Origin: an uncultured Duncaniella sp.
GTDB lineage: Bacteria; Bacteroidota; Bacteroidia; Bacteroidales; Muribaculaceae
Length of the DNA: 34,279 bases
NCBI RefSeq assembly: GCF_910577345.1
Contig: NZ_CAJTMT010000035.1
Coordinates: forward strand, 1 to 34,279
Direction: 5' to 3'
Below, piece by piece: positions 7,663 through 16,161 of the stretch (the first letter of the stretch is position 1; every line of letters starts with the position of its first letter). The position numbers and the translations under genes are program-made. The notes beneath the pieces were generated by a model that saw nothing but the letters and a program-made list of their open reading frames with translations, did not search any database and was not told the DNA's origin.

Positions 7663-9129
7663 CTAAAACGAGAAGGTCTGCGAGGAGTAGTTGCCGGCGG
7701 AGTGGGCTGCGGAGCTTGAATGAGAGCCGGAAAGCTCTGTCATGCCTGAGCGGACACTCTCGACAATCTTACGGTCACGCTTGTAGGTAGGGTATTTTTC
7801 GAGCACATCACACACGGCATCATCATCGAGCTGGTCAATACCAAGAATGATGGTCGATGTGCGGTCCTTGCCCTCTGTGAGATCCTTGATTTTGGTCAGT
7901 CCGTATTCCTCGGCCAGACGCTCGTCGGTCACCTCCTCAGCCTTTGATTTGGGCTTAGGTGCAGGCGCGGGAGCCTCGGGAGCAACCTGCTGAGCTGTCA
8001 CCTGAGCCGCAGGAGCGGGAGGAGGGGTCGGAGTTGCGGCATTGTTGCCGCCAATCTTACCTGCGGGGAAACGGAAACCGCCCTTCATTGCGCCACCTTC
8101 TGCAACAATCTCTTCCTCTTCCTCGCGGAGAGTGACATCGAAGCCGGCAGCGAGAATGGTCATCTTCACGCCGTCGCCGAGAGTCTCGTCGAAACCGACA
8201 CCCCAGATGATGTCGACCTCCGTTGTCATCGAGCTGATGAAATCGGTGATTTCGTTGGTCTCGCTCATGAGGAACTCGGCATTGGGGTTGATGTAGAGGT
8301 TGAAAAGGAGCTTCTTCGAGCCGAGGATGTCGCGGTTCTTGAGCAGAGGTGAATTGAGGGCATCCTGGATAGCCTTGGTCACACGATTTTCTCCCTCACC
8401 GTAACCGGTCGAGATGATGGCTGCACCACCGTCGCGGAGAGTTGTGTCGACGTCGTTGAAGTCAAGGTTGATGAGGCCGTTGCAGGTGATGAGTTCGGAA
8501 ATCGAACGTGCTGCAATCGAGAGGGTATCGTCGGCCTTGCCGAACGCATTGATGAAGTTGAAGTCACCGTAGATTTCACCGAGACGCTCGTTGTTGATGA
8601 CGAGGAGCGCATCGACATGCTTCGCCATCTCGTCGGCACCGGCAATCGCCTTCTTGATTTTCTTCTGGCCTTCGAAAAGGAAGGGGATGGTGACGATACC
8701 GATTGTCAGCAGACCGCGTTCCTTGGCGATACGGGCCACGACGGGAGCGGCACCCGTACCGGTACCGCCGCCCATACCTGCGGTGATGAACACCATCTTG
8801 GTCTGGTCATCGAAGAGGGCAGCAATCTCCTCGGCGCTCTCCTCGGCAAAGTCGCGGGCCTTTTCAGGCTTGTTGCCGGCACCGAGGCCGTCGCCGATTT
8901 CGAGTGTATGGGGGACTTTTGAATGGCAGAGAGCCTGACGGTCAGTATTGATGTTGACGAACGACACACTCTTGATACCCTGGGCATACATGTGGTTGAC
9001 GGCATTGTTACCGCCACCGCCAACACCGATGGCCATTATGTTGCAGGCAAGGTCGGGAGCTGTTGTATTGCCCTTGAAGGCTGATGTGTCGGAGAGATCC
9101 TGATTATATTGATTCTTGATTTCGTCCAT
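7663..9129 (-). CDS. ftsZ: Cell-division GTPase FtsZ
   Basis: A 488-aa tubulin homologue that polymerises with GTP into the cytokinetic Z-ring. The GTP-binding signature GGGTGTG is at 120-126, the GVGGGG loop at 35-40, and the T7-loop NLDFNDVD supplies the hydrolysis acidic residues. After the globular core (to about 340) comes a Pro/Ala-rich linker (about 365-400) and a long tail. The tail has an acidic LDDDAVCDVLEKYPTYKRDRK segment, probably the partner-binding peptide, then a Ser/His-rich extension ending QTFSF. It is longer than typical FtsZ (about 380-430 aa) because of linker and tail. It is last in the dcw cluster, 80 bp after ftsA. Confidence 0.97.
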   Translation of the reverse strand: MDEIKNQYNQDLSDTSAFKGNTTAPDLACNIMAIGVGGGGNNAVNHMYAQGIKSVSFVNINTDRQALCHSKVPHTLEIGDGLGAGNKPEKARDFAEESAEEIAALFDDQTKMVFITAGMGGGTGTGAAPVVARIAKERGLLTIGIVTIPFLFEGQKKIKKAIAGADEMAKHVDALLVINNERLGEIYGDFNFINAFGKADDTLSIAARSISELITCNGLINLDFNDVDTTLRDGGAAIISTGYGEGENRVTKAIQDALNSPLLKNRDILGSKKLLFNLYINPNAEFLMSETNEITDFISSMTTEVDIIWGVGFDETLGDGVKMTILAAGFDVTLREEEEEIVAEGGAMKGGFRFPAGKIGGNNAATPTPPPAPAAQVTAQQVAPEAPAPAPKPKSKAEEVTDERLAEEYGLTKIKDLTEGKDRTSTIILGIDQLDDDAVCDVLEKYPTYKRDRKIVESVRSGMTELSGSHSSSAAHSAGNYSSQTFSF

Positions 9130-9209
9130 TTTTCAGTAAGAATGGGGTTGGATGGTCAATATTTATATTCTAAACTATTACAACGCTATGTGTTCTGCGC
9201 TTGCAGGGA

Positions 9210-10880
9210 TTAATTGTCATTGTCGGGGTCATCATCCTCAACCGGCTCGGTCATCAGCGAGACCACACGGTCGCGAAGCGAGGACCATGCGCGCGACAGA
9301 CCGCCCTTCTTGTTGGATGCGGGCTGCGGCTCCGGTTTCTCCTCGGGAGCATCGTTGATGTGGGTGATGTTGCGGGCCTGTTCGCCGTAAGGATTAGCCG
9401 CAGGCTGCTGGGGCTGATAGGGCTGCTGACCGGCATGATAGGGATGTCCGCCCGGCTGATAGGCTGGCTGCTGCGGTTGCTGATATGCACCCTGCTGAGG
9501 AGCCTGATAGCCGCCCTGCTGAGGCTGCTGGTAAGCGTTAGGCTGCTGCGGCTGATATGCGGCTGCCTGCTGACCCTGATAAGGATTGGCGGGCTGCTGA
9601 TAGGGATTTGCAGGCTGCTGGTACTGCTGACCCTGATAGGGGTTGGCGGTTTCGCGGGGATAGAGGGGTTCCTGCGCGGGCTGCTGGGCATGGAGAGGCT
9701 GGGGGGGGGAGGTGTAGGAATACTCAGGCATGATGCGTTCCATACATTCCACCACATCCTTTTCAGCCGCTGCGGCTGCGAGGACAGAGATGACATCCAC
9801 ATTGTCCGAACCGTTCAGACGGCCGTCGAGGATGCGGATACGGTTGGCGGGAGCGCCGAAGCGCACCTTCATTGTGGTCATGCTCTCCAGACGGCTGTCG
9901 AAGCCACGCAGTTTGGAGCCACGGCCCACGAGGATGATGCCGCCGGGAAGTTTGTCGGCTGTGAGACCGGCATATTTGATCTGCTCGTTGATATTGGCGA
10001 TAATCTCACCTGCACGGGCAGAGACGTAGTTGTTGAGCTGATTGAAGTCCACTCCGGCGGGAATATGTGACGGAGCCACCGGTTCGGGCTGAGAGAGGGC
10101 GTTGCCGACCTCGATTTTCAGATCCTCCGCACGCTCTTCAAGGATGTTGAGCGCAGTGATGTCGCGGGTAATGTGGCGCGAACCCATGGGGATGGTCGAA
10201 AGATACATCAGCACACCGTTCTTGAAGATGGCGACAGTGGTGGTGTCGGCACCGCAGTCGACGAGCATACAGCCCTGACGCTTCTCCTCGGTGAAGAGGA
10301 CAAGGTCGGCCTCGGCGAGAGGACGCACGAAGAAATCGTTGATTGCGAGATGCAGACGGTCGTCAAGCACAACCTTGAGGTTGGTCATGAGACGGTTGCG
10401 GCAACTGATGAGGTTCAGACGCGCGGAAACGTAGGACCCGAACATGCCGACCACGCGGTTTGCGGGGAAATTGTCGACACGGAATTCCTTTGGAGAGACA
10501 CCGACGATAGTGCGCTCGTGGAGCTGATATTCAAGAGCCTCCTTCGTCATGTCGGCGATAAGCTCGTTGGTGATTTCCATTTCGGAGGGAAGACGGCGCT
10601 CGACCTCGATGTCCTGCGACATGAGCGAACGGCCACCGACCGAAACATAGACACCAGTAATCTTGCGCTGCGGTTCGCGCTGCTGCAAGCGGCTGATGAC
10701 GTTGCGGATCGCGTCGGGGGTCTCACGGATATTGAGTATGCAACCATAGCGCACGCTATCGGCCAGCTTCTCCTCCTCGACGGCCTTGACGCTCAATGCG
10801 CCCGAAGGGTCGACGATGCCGATTGCGCCTTTGATTTTCGAGCTCCCTATCTCGAGAGCCACTATATATTTCTCTTCCAT
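9210..10880 (-). CDS. ftsA: Cell-division actin-like protein FtsA with a QPY-rich insert
   Basis: A 556-aa actin-fold ATPase that anchors FtsZ to the membrane. The actin core spans about 1-385, with phosphate-1 motif ALEIGSSKIKG, phosphate-2 LVDCGADTTTVAIFKNG and adenosine-loop GGIILVGRGSKLRG. The terminal amphipathic helix is KKGGLSRAWSSLRDRVVSL (524-542), followed by an acidic tail. Between them (about 390-510) lies a low-complexity segment of Gln, Pro, Tyr and Ala repeats such as NPYQQPANPYQG. This makes the protein about 130 residues longer than E. coli FtsA. It lies 23 bp after ftsQ and 80 bp before ftsZ. Confidence 0.96.
   Translation of the reverse strand: MEEKYIVALEIGSSKIKGAIGIVDPSGALSVKAVEEEKLADSVRYGCILNIRETPDAIRNVISRLQQREPQRKITGVYVSVGGRSLMSQDIEVERRLPSEMEITNELIADMTKEALEYQLHERTIVGVSPKEFRVDNFPANRVVGMFGSYVSARLNLISCRNRLMTNLKVVLDDRLHLAINDFFVRPLAEADLVLFTEEKRQGCMLVDCGADTTTVAIFKNGVLMYLSTIPMGSRHITRDITALNILEERAEDLKIEVGNALSQPEPVAPSHIPAGVDFNQLNNYVSARAGEIIANINEQIKYAGLTADKLPGGIILVGRGSKLRGFDSRLESMTTMKVRFGAPANRIRILDGRLNGSDNVDVISVLAAAAAEKDVVECMERIMPEYSYTSPPQPLHAQQPAQEPLYPRETANPYQGQQYQQPANPYQQPANPYQGQQAAAYQPQQPNAYQQPQQGGYQAPQQGAYQQPQQPAYQPGGHPYHAGQQPYQPQQPAANPYGEQARNITHINDAPEEKPEPQPASNKKGGLSRAWSSLRDRVVSLMTEPVEDDDPDNDN
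9380..9665 (-). repeat. Coding repeat array of the FtsA QPY-rich segment
   Basis: Within ftsA, the minus strand repeatedly encodes CAG-CAG-CC(N) and TAT-CAG-rich units (on the plus strand, recurring GGCTGCTG and CTGATA). This gives imperfect in-frame repeats of 4-8 codons. Such short-unit arrays can change length by slippage or recombination, so copy number may differ between strains. Confidence 0.6.
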
Positions 10881-10903
10881 TGGGGGATGTTAATTTATTC
10901 GGA

Positions 10904-11908
10904 TTAATGCTTTGGTTTCGTTGCTGTGGGCTGAGGTTTCGTTGCCTCGGTTTTCGCTGTTCCGTTGTCGGCACTTTTCGAGTCCTTGCGCGTGGAAGCG
11001 GAGGATGATGTGCGCACCGTCGCAGGAATCGGCTTTTCGGAATGGGCCTTGACTCCGGGGACTGTCTGGCCCGGGGCCACTCCATCGCCTGCAAGCATGG
11101 TGCCCATATCGACGGCCTCATCATCGTCATAGTTGACAACCTCTACCTTCTGCACGGCACGGCGGCGCTTGGAGGCCACGAGCTGTCCGCTCCATTTAAG
11201 GCAAAGGGTATCGTATTTCTGCCAGCCCTGCTGAGGAAGCACCTCGGAGTAGAATTTCTTAAGGCGGGCAAACTTATCGTCGAGATGGTCGGGCGCGCCG
11301 ATGTTGATGACATGTTCGCGTATGACCGGGACGAGGATGATGTCGGTAGGCGATTTGACCTTTATCATCGAGACGTAGGAATTCCACACCGAATCATTGG
11401 CGATATAGCTCAACAGCGGCAACAGCGACTCGGGTGTGAAAGTTGTGTCGGGATAGTTGAAATGCCCTTCGATAATGGGGACATCCTTGTGGTAGCGCGC
11501 ATCGGCGCTCACCTGCTTCCCTGCACGGTTGATATAGTAGGAACGTCCGGCATCGAACACTCTCGCCACAGGTATGATGGGAGTGGCCTTGATGCGGATG
11601 GTACCGTCGGTCAGGCGCAACACCTCCACGTCCTCGATTTTGTCAAGATCGAGAAGATGCTTGCGGATGGTCTGGGTATTGATGTTGGCCAGAGCCATGC
11701 CGGGGGCCTTCTCGGGGAGTGAGTCAAGCTCACGCGCGAGTTCGTCAGGGGTGACGAAACGGCGCGAACCGTCGCCCTCCCCACCTTCAACGGTAATTTC
11801 AAGCGCACGGCAAAGCTGTGTGTCGGACTCGCTTGCAGTCATCGTAAGGGCGACCACAAGATAGGCGACAAGCATCAGTGAGAATATTACTTTCAGATAG
11901 CGGGGCAT
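10904..11908 (-). CDS. ftsQ: Cell-division protein FtsQ/DivIB
   Basis: A 334-aa bitopic inner-membrane protein with one N-terminal transmembrane helix (about 5-24) and a periplasmic body. The segment after the helix (about 33-110) has the POTRA-like layout (ITVEGG..., INTQTIRKHLLDLDKIEDVEVLRL, IKATPIIPVARV). The FtsQ beta domain follows, with YYINRAGKQV and PIIEG. The C-terminal ~80 residues are a Ser/Thr/Lys/Pro-rich low-complexity tail after a basic cluster (KRRRAVQK). FtsQ joins FtsL and partners to regulate septal synthesis. Assignment rests on fold pattern plus position between murC and ftsA, since FtsQ is weakly conserved. Confidence 0.9.
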   Translation of the reverse strand: MPRYLKVIFSLMLVAYLVVALTMTASESDTQLCRALEITVEGGEGDGSRRFVTPDELARELDSLPEKAPGMALANINTQTIRKHLLDLDKIEDVEVLRLTDGTIRIKATPIIPVARVFDAGRSYYINRAGKQVSADARYHKDVPIIEGHFNYPDTTFTPESLLPLLSYIANDSVWNSYVSMIKVKSPTDIILVPVIREHVINIGAPDHLDDKFARLKKFYSEVLPQQGWQKYDTLCLKWSGQLVASKRRRAVQKVEVVNYDDDEAVDMGTMLAGDGVAPGQTVPGVKAHSEKPIPATVRTSSSASTRKDSKSADNGTAKTEATKPQPTATKPKH

Positions 11909-11972
11909 TTTTCAGTCAGAGAGAGTATCTTTTTTGAGGGTTGCAAAGGATTGTACCTGTGAATTTTCGTTA

Positions 11973-13361
11973 CTAATCTTTCAGCGACGCTATGATTTGG
12001 GGGATAAATGTGTTTATATCTCCCGCGCCAAGTGTCAGTAGGATGTCAAAGTTACGATTTTTCAACGTTTCCACCAATTTTTCTTTGCCAATTAAGATTT
12101 TATCCTCGCATTTAACATTATCAAAGATAATCTTGGAGCTTACACCCTCGATAGGTTCCTCTCTCGCGGGATAGATGTCGAGGAGGATGAGTGAATCGGC
12201 ATCCGACAGCGCATCGGCAAATTCGGGCGCGAAATCGCGGGTGCGGGTGTAGAGATGCGGCTGGAAAGCGACCGTCAGTTTGCGTCCGGGATAGAGGGCC
12301 TTGACCGATTCGATTGATTTGCGTATCTCTTCGGGGTGATGGGCATAGTCGTCGATGATGACATGACCGGCTCCATTGTCCTCCTTAAGATGAGTCTCGA
12401 AGCGGCGTTTGGTGCCACGGTAGCTGCTGATGGCATCGCGGATAAGTTCGGGTGCCCATGCGTTGGTGAGACATACGGCTGCAACCGCAGCTACGGCATT
12501 CTCGATATTCACCTCGACGGGCACACCGAGATTGACGTTGCGGATGGTGCCGCGCGGAGTGACGATGTCAAAGGTGATGTTGCCCGGTTCGCGACGGATG
12601 TAGGCTGCGTGGAAATCACCCTTGTCACGCGAATAGGTATAGACACGTACACCCTCCTGCGGACGCGGACGGAGTTTGAGGTCTTCGTGGATAATCAACG
12701 CGCCGTCGGGACGGACAAGTTCGGTGAAATGAGCGAAGCTTTCGAGATAGGCCTCTTCCGTACCATAGATGTCGAGATGGTCGGGGTCGGTTGCTGTGAT
12801 GACGGCAACGTAGGGGGTCAGATGATGGAAGGAACGGTCAAACTCGTCGGCCTCGATGACACTGAAGTCCGATGAAGGGCTGAGGAGGAAATTGGTGCCG
12901 TAGTTTATCAGCTCACCGCCGAGGAAGGCGTTGCAGCCGACCGAACCGCTGTTGAGGATATGGGCAGCCATTGATGAGGTTGTGGTCTTGCCGTGGGTTC
13001 CCGCAAAACAGAGCGAACGGGAGTTGCGGGTGATGAGCCCGAGGACAGCGGCACGCTTCATGACCTCAAAACCGTTCTCGCGGAAATACGCAAGTATGGG
13101 AAGATCGGAAGGAACGGCAGGGGTATAGACTACAAGAGTTGTTTCCGGATTGCGGAAAGCTTCTGGGATAGAATCGGCGCTTTCGTTGAAAGTCATGTCC
13201 ACACCCTCGGAGCGGAGTTCATCGGTGAGCTGTGTGGAAGTGCGGTCATAACCGGCCACCTTTTTACCCTTGGCGAGAAAATAACGTTCGAGGGCTGCCA
13301 TGCCGATGCCACCTGCACCGACAAAATATATGTTCTGTATTTTTGATAAATCAACGTTCAT
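11973..13361 (-). CDS. murC: UDP-N-acetylmuramate--L-alanine ligase MurC
   Basis: A 462-aa cytoplasmic Mur ligase that adds L-Ala to UDP-MurNAc. The N-terminal Rossmann motif is VGAGGIGM (14-21) and the ATP-binding P-loop is GTHGKTTT (121-128). EADEFDRSF and DDYAHHP are further MurC signatures. I chose the ATG at 13361: the frame is open to 13460, but the extra 33 residues would overlap the end of murG and precede the conserved start of the family. The 52-bp gap to murG contains a 7-bp stem (13362-13368 with 13397-13403) directly at the start codon, which could affect initiation. Confidence 0.95.
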   Translation of the reverse strand: MNVDLSKIQNIYFVGAGGIGMAALERYFLAKGKKVAGYDRTSTQLTDELRSEGVDMTFNESADSIPEAFRNPETTLVVYTPAVPSDLPILAYFRENGFEVMKRAAVLGLITRNSRSLCFAGTHGKTTTSSMAAHILNSGSVGCNAFLGGELINYGTNFLLSPSSDFSVIEADEFDRSFHHLTPYVAVITATDPDHLDIYGTEEAYLESFAHFTELVRPDGALIIHEDLKLRPRPQEGVRVYTYSRDKGDFHAAYIRREPGNITFDIVTPRGTIRNVNLGVPVEVNIENAVAAVAAVCLTNAWAPELIRDAISSYRGTKRRFETHLKEDNGAGHVIIDDYAHHPEEIRKSIESVKALYPGRKLTVAFQPHLYTRTRDFAPEFADALSDADSLILLDIYPAREEPIEGVSSKIIFDNVKCEDKILIGKEKLVETLKNRNFDILLTLGAGDINTFIPQIIASLKD

Positions 13362-13413
13362 GATATAGTCTGTTTTGATGATTATAGAATTGTTAGCTAT
13401 ATCGTTAAATGGT

Positions 13414-14547
13414 TTATTTAAGGATTTCTGTGATTTTGTCGACAATCTTCTCATCGGCATCCTTCAGAGCCATCTTGGAAATCTCGCGGCTCAGAGCCTC
13501 GCGCTTTCCGGGATTGTCAATGAGGTCGGACAGAGTTGACGGAAGGGTCGTCACGGCGTCGGCATCGAGAATCATCACCGCCCCACCACGGGTGGAAAGC
13601 GCTTCGGCATTGTGGCGCTGATGGTCCTCGGCCACATTGGGTGAGGGGATGAGGATACATGCCTTGCCGAGATTCTGCAATTCGGAAATAGTACCTGCAC
13701 CCGCACGGGAGACAACGAGGTCGGCGGCACGATAGGCAGTGGCCATGTCGGAGATGAAGGTCGTCGCCTTCACATTGTCAAACTCCTTCGCCTTGGCCTG
13801 AAACTCAGCCTCTCCGTAGCGGCCTGTCTGCCACATAAGGTTGACACCCTTGTCGCGCAGAAGCTGAAGCGATGCAGCCACGGCCTCATTGACAGTGCGG
13901 GCGCCGAGACTGCCGCCGACAGTAAGGACGAGGGGCTTATCCTCATCGAAACCGAGCTGCTTCTTGGCCTCCTTCTGCGAGAGGGTGCAGCCCTCGAGGT
14001 CCTTGCGCACCGGATTGCCGGTCTTGACAATCACCTCGGCGGGGAAGAAGCGCTCCATTCCGTCGTAGGCCACGCAGATGGCCTTTGCCTTTTTTGCAAG
14101 GAGTTTGTTGGTCACTCCGGCGTAAGAATTCTGTTCCTGCAGGAGTGTGGGGATACCCTGCTTCTGGGCCTGTTTGAGCACAGGGCCGCTTGCATAGCCT
14201 CCGACACCGATAGCGATGTCGGGCTTGAAGTCACGCACGATTCTGCGGGCTTTGCGGAGCGACTTCCAAAGTTTGAGCAGCACTCCGAAATTGCGCCAGA
14301 GGCGTTTGCGATCGAAACCCGCAACCGGAAGCCCCTCGATGGGATAGCCCGCCGCCGGAACGCGCTCCATCTCCATGCGTCCCTGCGCACCGACAAAGAG
14401 GATGTCGGCCTCGGGATAACGGCGTTTGACTGCGTTGGCAATCGAGAGGGCCGGGAAGATGTGTCCGCCGGTTCCACCGCCGGAAATCAGCACCCGCTCG
14501 ACCGCTGCTTTGGTTTTATTCTTATCTGTATGTCCTGAATCTGTCAT
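13414..14547 (-). CDS. murG: MurG, lipid II-forming GlcNAc transferase
   Basis: A 377-aa peripheral inner-membrane glycosyltransferase (GT28, GT-B fold) that adds GlcNAc to lipid I, giving lipid II. The N-terminal glycine loop GGGTGGH is at 23-29. GVGGYASGP and LLQEQNSYAGVTNK mark the acceptor domain, and VTVGGSLGARTVNEA, SRAGAGTISE and PNVAEDHQRHNA the UDP-GlcNAc domain. About 15 residues precede the conserved core, so a start slightly downstream is possible. It is 55 bp downstream of ftsW. Confidence 0.96.
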   Translation of the reverse strand: MTDSGHTDKNKTKAAVERVLISGGGTGGHIFPALSIANAVKRRYPEADILFVGAQGRMEMERVPAAGYPIEGLPVAGFDRKRLWRNFGVLLKLWKSLRKARRIVRDFKPDIAIGVGGYASGPVLKQAQKQGIPTLLQEQNSYAGVTNKLLAKKAKAICVAYDGMERFFPAEVIVKTGNPVRKDLEGCTLSQKEAKKQLGFDEDKPLVLTVGGSLGARTVNEAVAASLQLLRDKGVNLMWQTGRYGEAEFQAKAKEFDNVKATTFISDMATAYRAADLVVSRAGAGTISELQNLGKACILIPSPNVAEDHQRHNAEALSTRGGAVMILDADAVTTLPSTLSDLIDNPGKREALSREISKMALKDADEKIVDKITEILK

Positions 14548-14556
14548 AAGAGTGTA

Positions 14557-14592
14557 CTTTACATTTAAATTATAAATTTAACACTTGTAAAG
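14557..14592. other. AT-rich nested hairpin between ftsW and murG
   Basis: CTTTACA (14557-14563) pairs with TGTAAAG (14586-14592), and inside it TAAATT (14566-14571) pairs with AATTTA (14575-14580). It fills the ftsW-murG gap just upstream of the murG start. It is too AT-rich for a classical terminator; it may be an mRNA processing or translation-control structure, or incidental. Confidence 0.35.
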
Positions 14593-14602
14593 CCTTTATT
14601 GC

Positions 14603-15934
14603 TCACAGTTGCATCTGATTTTCCGCGCCGAACTCTTCGGGGAGTGAATCAATCTCGTCGCGGATGTCCTGTTTCTTGCCGCCCTGACGTGTGGCCGTCC
14701 GGCTTATCGACAGCATTATGCCGAAGGCTATGGCTGTCACGAGAATGGAGGTACCACCCTTCGAAAGCAAAGGCAAAGGCTGACCGGAAACCGGGAAGAC
14801 TCCGCTGACAATGCCCATGTGGAAGAGTGCCTGGAAAGCTATCATGATGGCCATGCCGATGACGACAAGTGCCGGATAGGTGCGGTTGCAGTGTGAGGCA
14901 ATACCGGAGGCGCGTCCGAGCAGCCAGAGGTATAACACAAGCACCACTATGCCACCTATCAGTCCGAGTTCCTCGATGATGATGGCGAAGATATAGTCAG
15001 AGAATGCAAGCGGTAGACGGGACGCCTCACGCGAGTTGCCGGGACCGACACCGTAGAGACCGCCGTTGGCCTGAGCCATGTAGGAGAGGATTTCCTGACG
15101 GTTCTTGCCAGTCGCGGGTATCTCCCATTTAGGCACTGAATCCTGACCGTGGCGCTGCACTCGCGCAATCCATGTGTCGAGACGGTTGGGGTTCTTCTTG
15201 GCAGTACCGCTCACCATTTCTATCTGCTGTTCGGCATCGGCAGGAATATCCTTGGGTTCACTGAAAAGGATATAGAGGATGAACACGCCGCCACAGGCTG
15301 CGTAGGCAATGGTAAGGAGAAGCAAATGCCAGAAACGCACACCGCCGACAATCATCATCGAGTAGCTGATGGCAAGGAGGAGGAGTGTGTTGGTCAGACC
15401 CTGTTCAATGAGCAGACCGCTGAGAAACAGGACTATGAAACCCGAATAGACCACGGCTTTTGATGTCACCCCCACATTCTTTGTATTGGGGTTCCAGGTC
15501 ATGACAAGTGCTATCAGCAACACCGCCGATAATTTGACCATCTCTGCCGGATATATGCCTATGCCCAATATCGTCAACGAGCGCCGCGCTCCATTGACAA
15601 TCTCTCCGAAGAACATCACATAGATCATCATCACCACACTCACACCTGCAAATATCAAGGTGAGAGGGATGAAATCGGAGTAATGACGTTTTGAGAGGAA
15701 ATAGACGAGAAGGGCACCGCCACCGAGCATGACAAGATGGCGCAGGATGGGCCCCATCACACCTATCGATGAACTGGCGACCTCACGGGAAGAGGCACTG
15801 TAGAGTTCGATGGTAGATATGATGCAGAGGGCGATGAAAATGCCCCAGATATGTTTGTCGGCCTTGGCAACCGCCTTGGGTTTGGAGTTCGACTGAACAT
15901 CCTCGGCCTGAATGGAGGGAGATTGGATGGACAC
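14603..15934 (-). CDS. ftsW: Septal peptidoglycan polymerase FtsW (SEDS family)
   Basis: A 443-aa polytopic inner-membrane glycosyltransferase that polymerises lipid II with its partner FtsI. About ten membrane segments lie between residues 28 and 415. SEDS signatures are NGARRSL, the extracellular-loop segment YGVGPGNSREASRLPLAFSDYIFAIIIEELG (read in parts), and FPVSGQPLPLLSKGGTS before the last helix. The Ser-rich N-terminal ~25 residues and the charged C-terminal tail are cytoplasmic. RodA is the alternative, but the dcw position favours FtsW. Confidence 0.95.
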   Translation of the reverse strand: MSIQSPSIQAEDVQSNSKPKAVAKADKHIWGIFIALCIISTIELYSASSREVASSSIGVMGPILRHLVMLGGGALLVYFLSKRHYSDFIPLTLIFAGVSVVMMIYVMFFGEIVNGARRSLTILGIGIYPAEMVKLSAVLLIALVMTWNPNTKNVGVTSKAVVYSGFIVLFLSGLLIEQGLTNTLLLLAISYSMMIVGGVRFWHLLLLTIAYAACGGVFILYILFSEPKDIPADAEQQIEMVSGTAKKNPNRLDTWIARVQRHGQDSVPKWEIPATGKNRQEILSYMAQANGGLYGVGPGNSREASRLPLAFSDYIFAIIIEELGLIGGIVVLVLYLWLLGRASGIASHCNRTYPALVVIGMAIMIAFQALFHMGIVSGVFPVSGQPLPLLSKGGTSILVTAIAFGIMLSISRTATRQGGKKQDIRDEIDSLPEEFGAENQMQL

Positions 15935-15940
15935 TTATCT

Positions 15941-16146
15941 AAGTATTAAGTGGTAAGGATTAAGTATTAAGTTTTTTCAGTATAGAGGTTAAAGTATAGA
16001 GTATAGATAACAGTTTTTGAGGATGAAATGAGGGTTAGAGAAGAGGAAAAAGGTGATGGTGAGGTTCGACTAAAGTATTATCTATACTCTATACTTTAAT
16101 CTCTATACTCAACACCCTCTATACTCTATACTTTAATCTCTATACT
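15941..16146. repeat. Mixed direct and inverted repeats between murD and ftsW
   Basis: This 227-bp gap is the largest inside the dcw cluster. A 29-base sequence at 16081-16109 is repeated exactly at 16118-16146. A 31-base arm at 15979-16009 is its inverted partner (against 16079-16109, one mismatch). TAAGTATTAAGT also recurs (15940-15951 and 15961-15972). The units are built from AGTATAGAG/CTCTATACT. The transcript could form either of two alternative stems. No gene, promoter match or terminator T-run was seen. Confidence 0.75.
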
Positions 16147-16161
16147 AAAAGAATCTCTATA

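Noticed and set aside
9201..10070. 289-codon plus-strand frame opposite ftsA
   Set aside because: Its Leu/Arg/Gly repeats are the mirror image of the FtsA QPY repeat region.
13362..13460. N-terminal extension of MurC
   Set aside because: It would overlap the murG end and adds 33 unconserved residues before the family's normal start at 13361.
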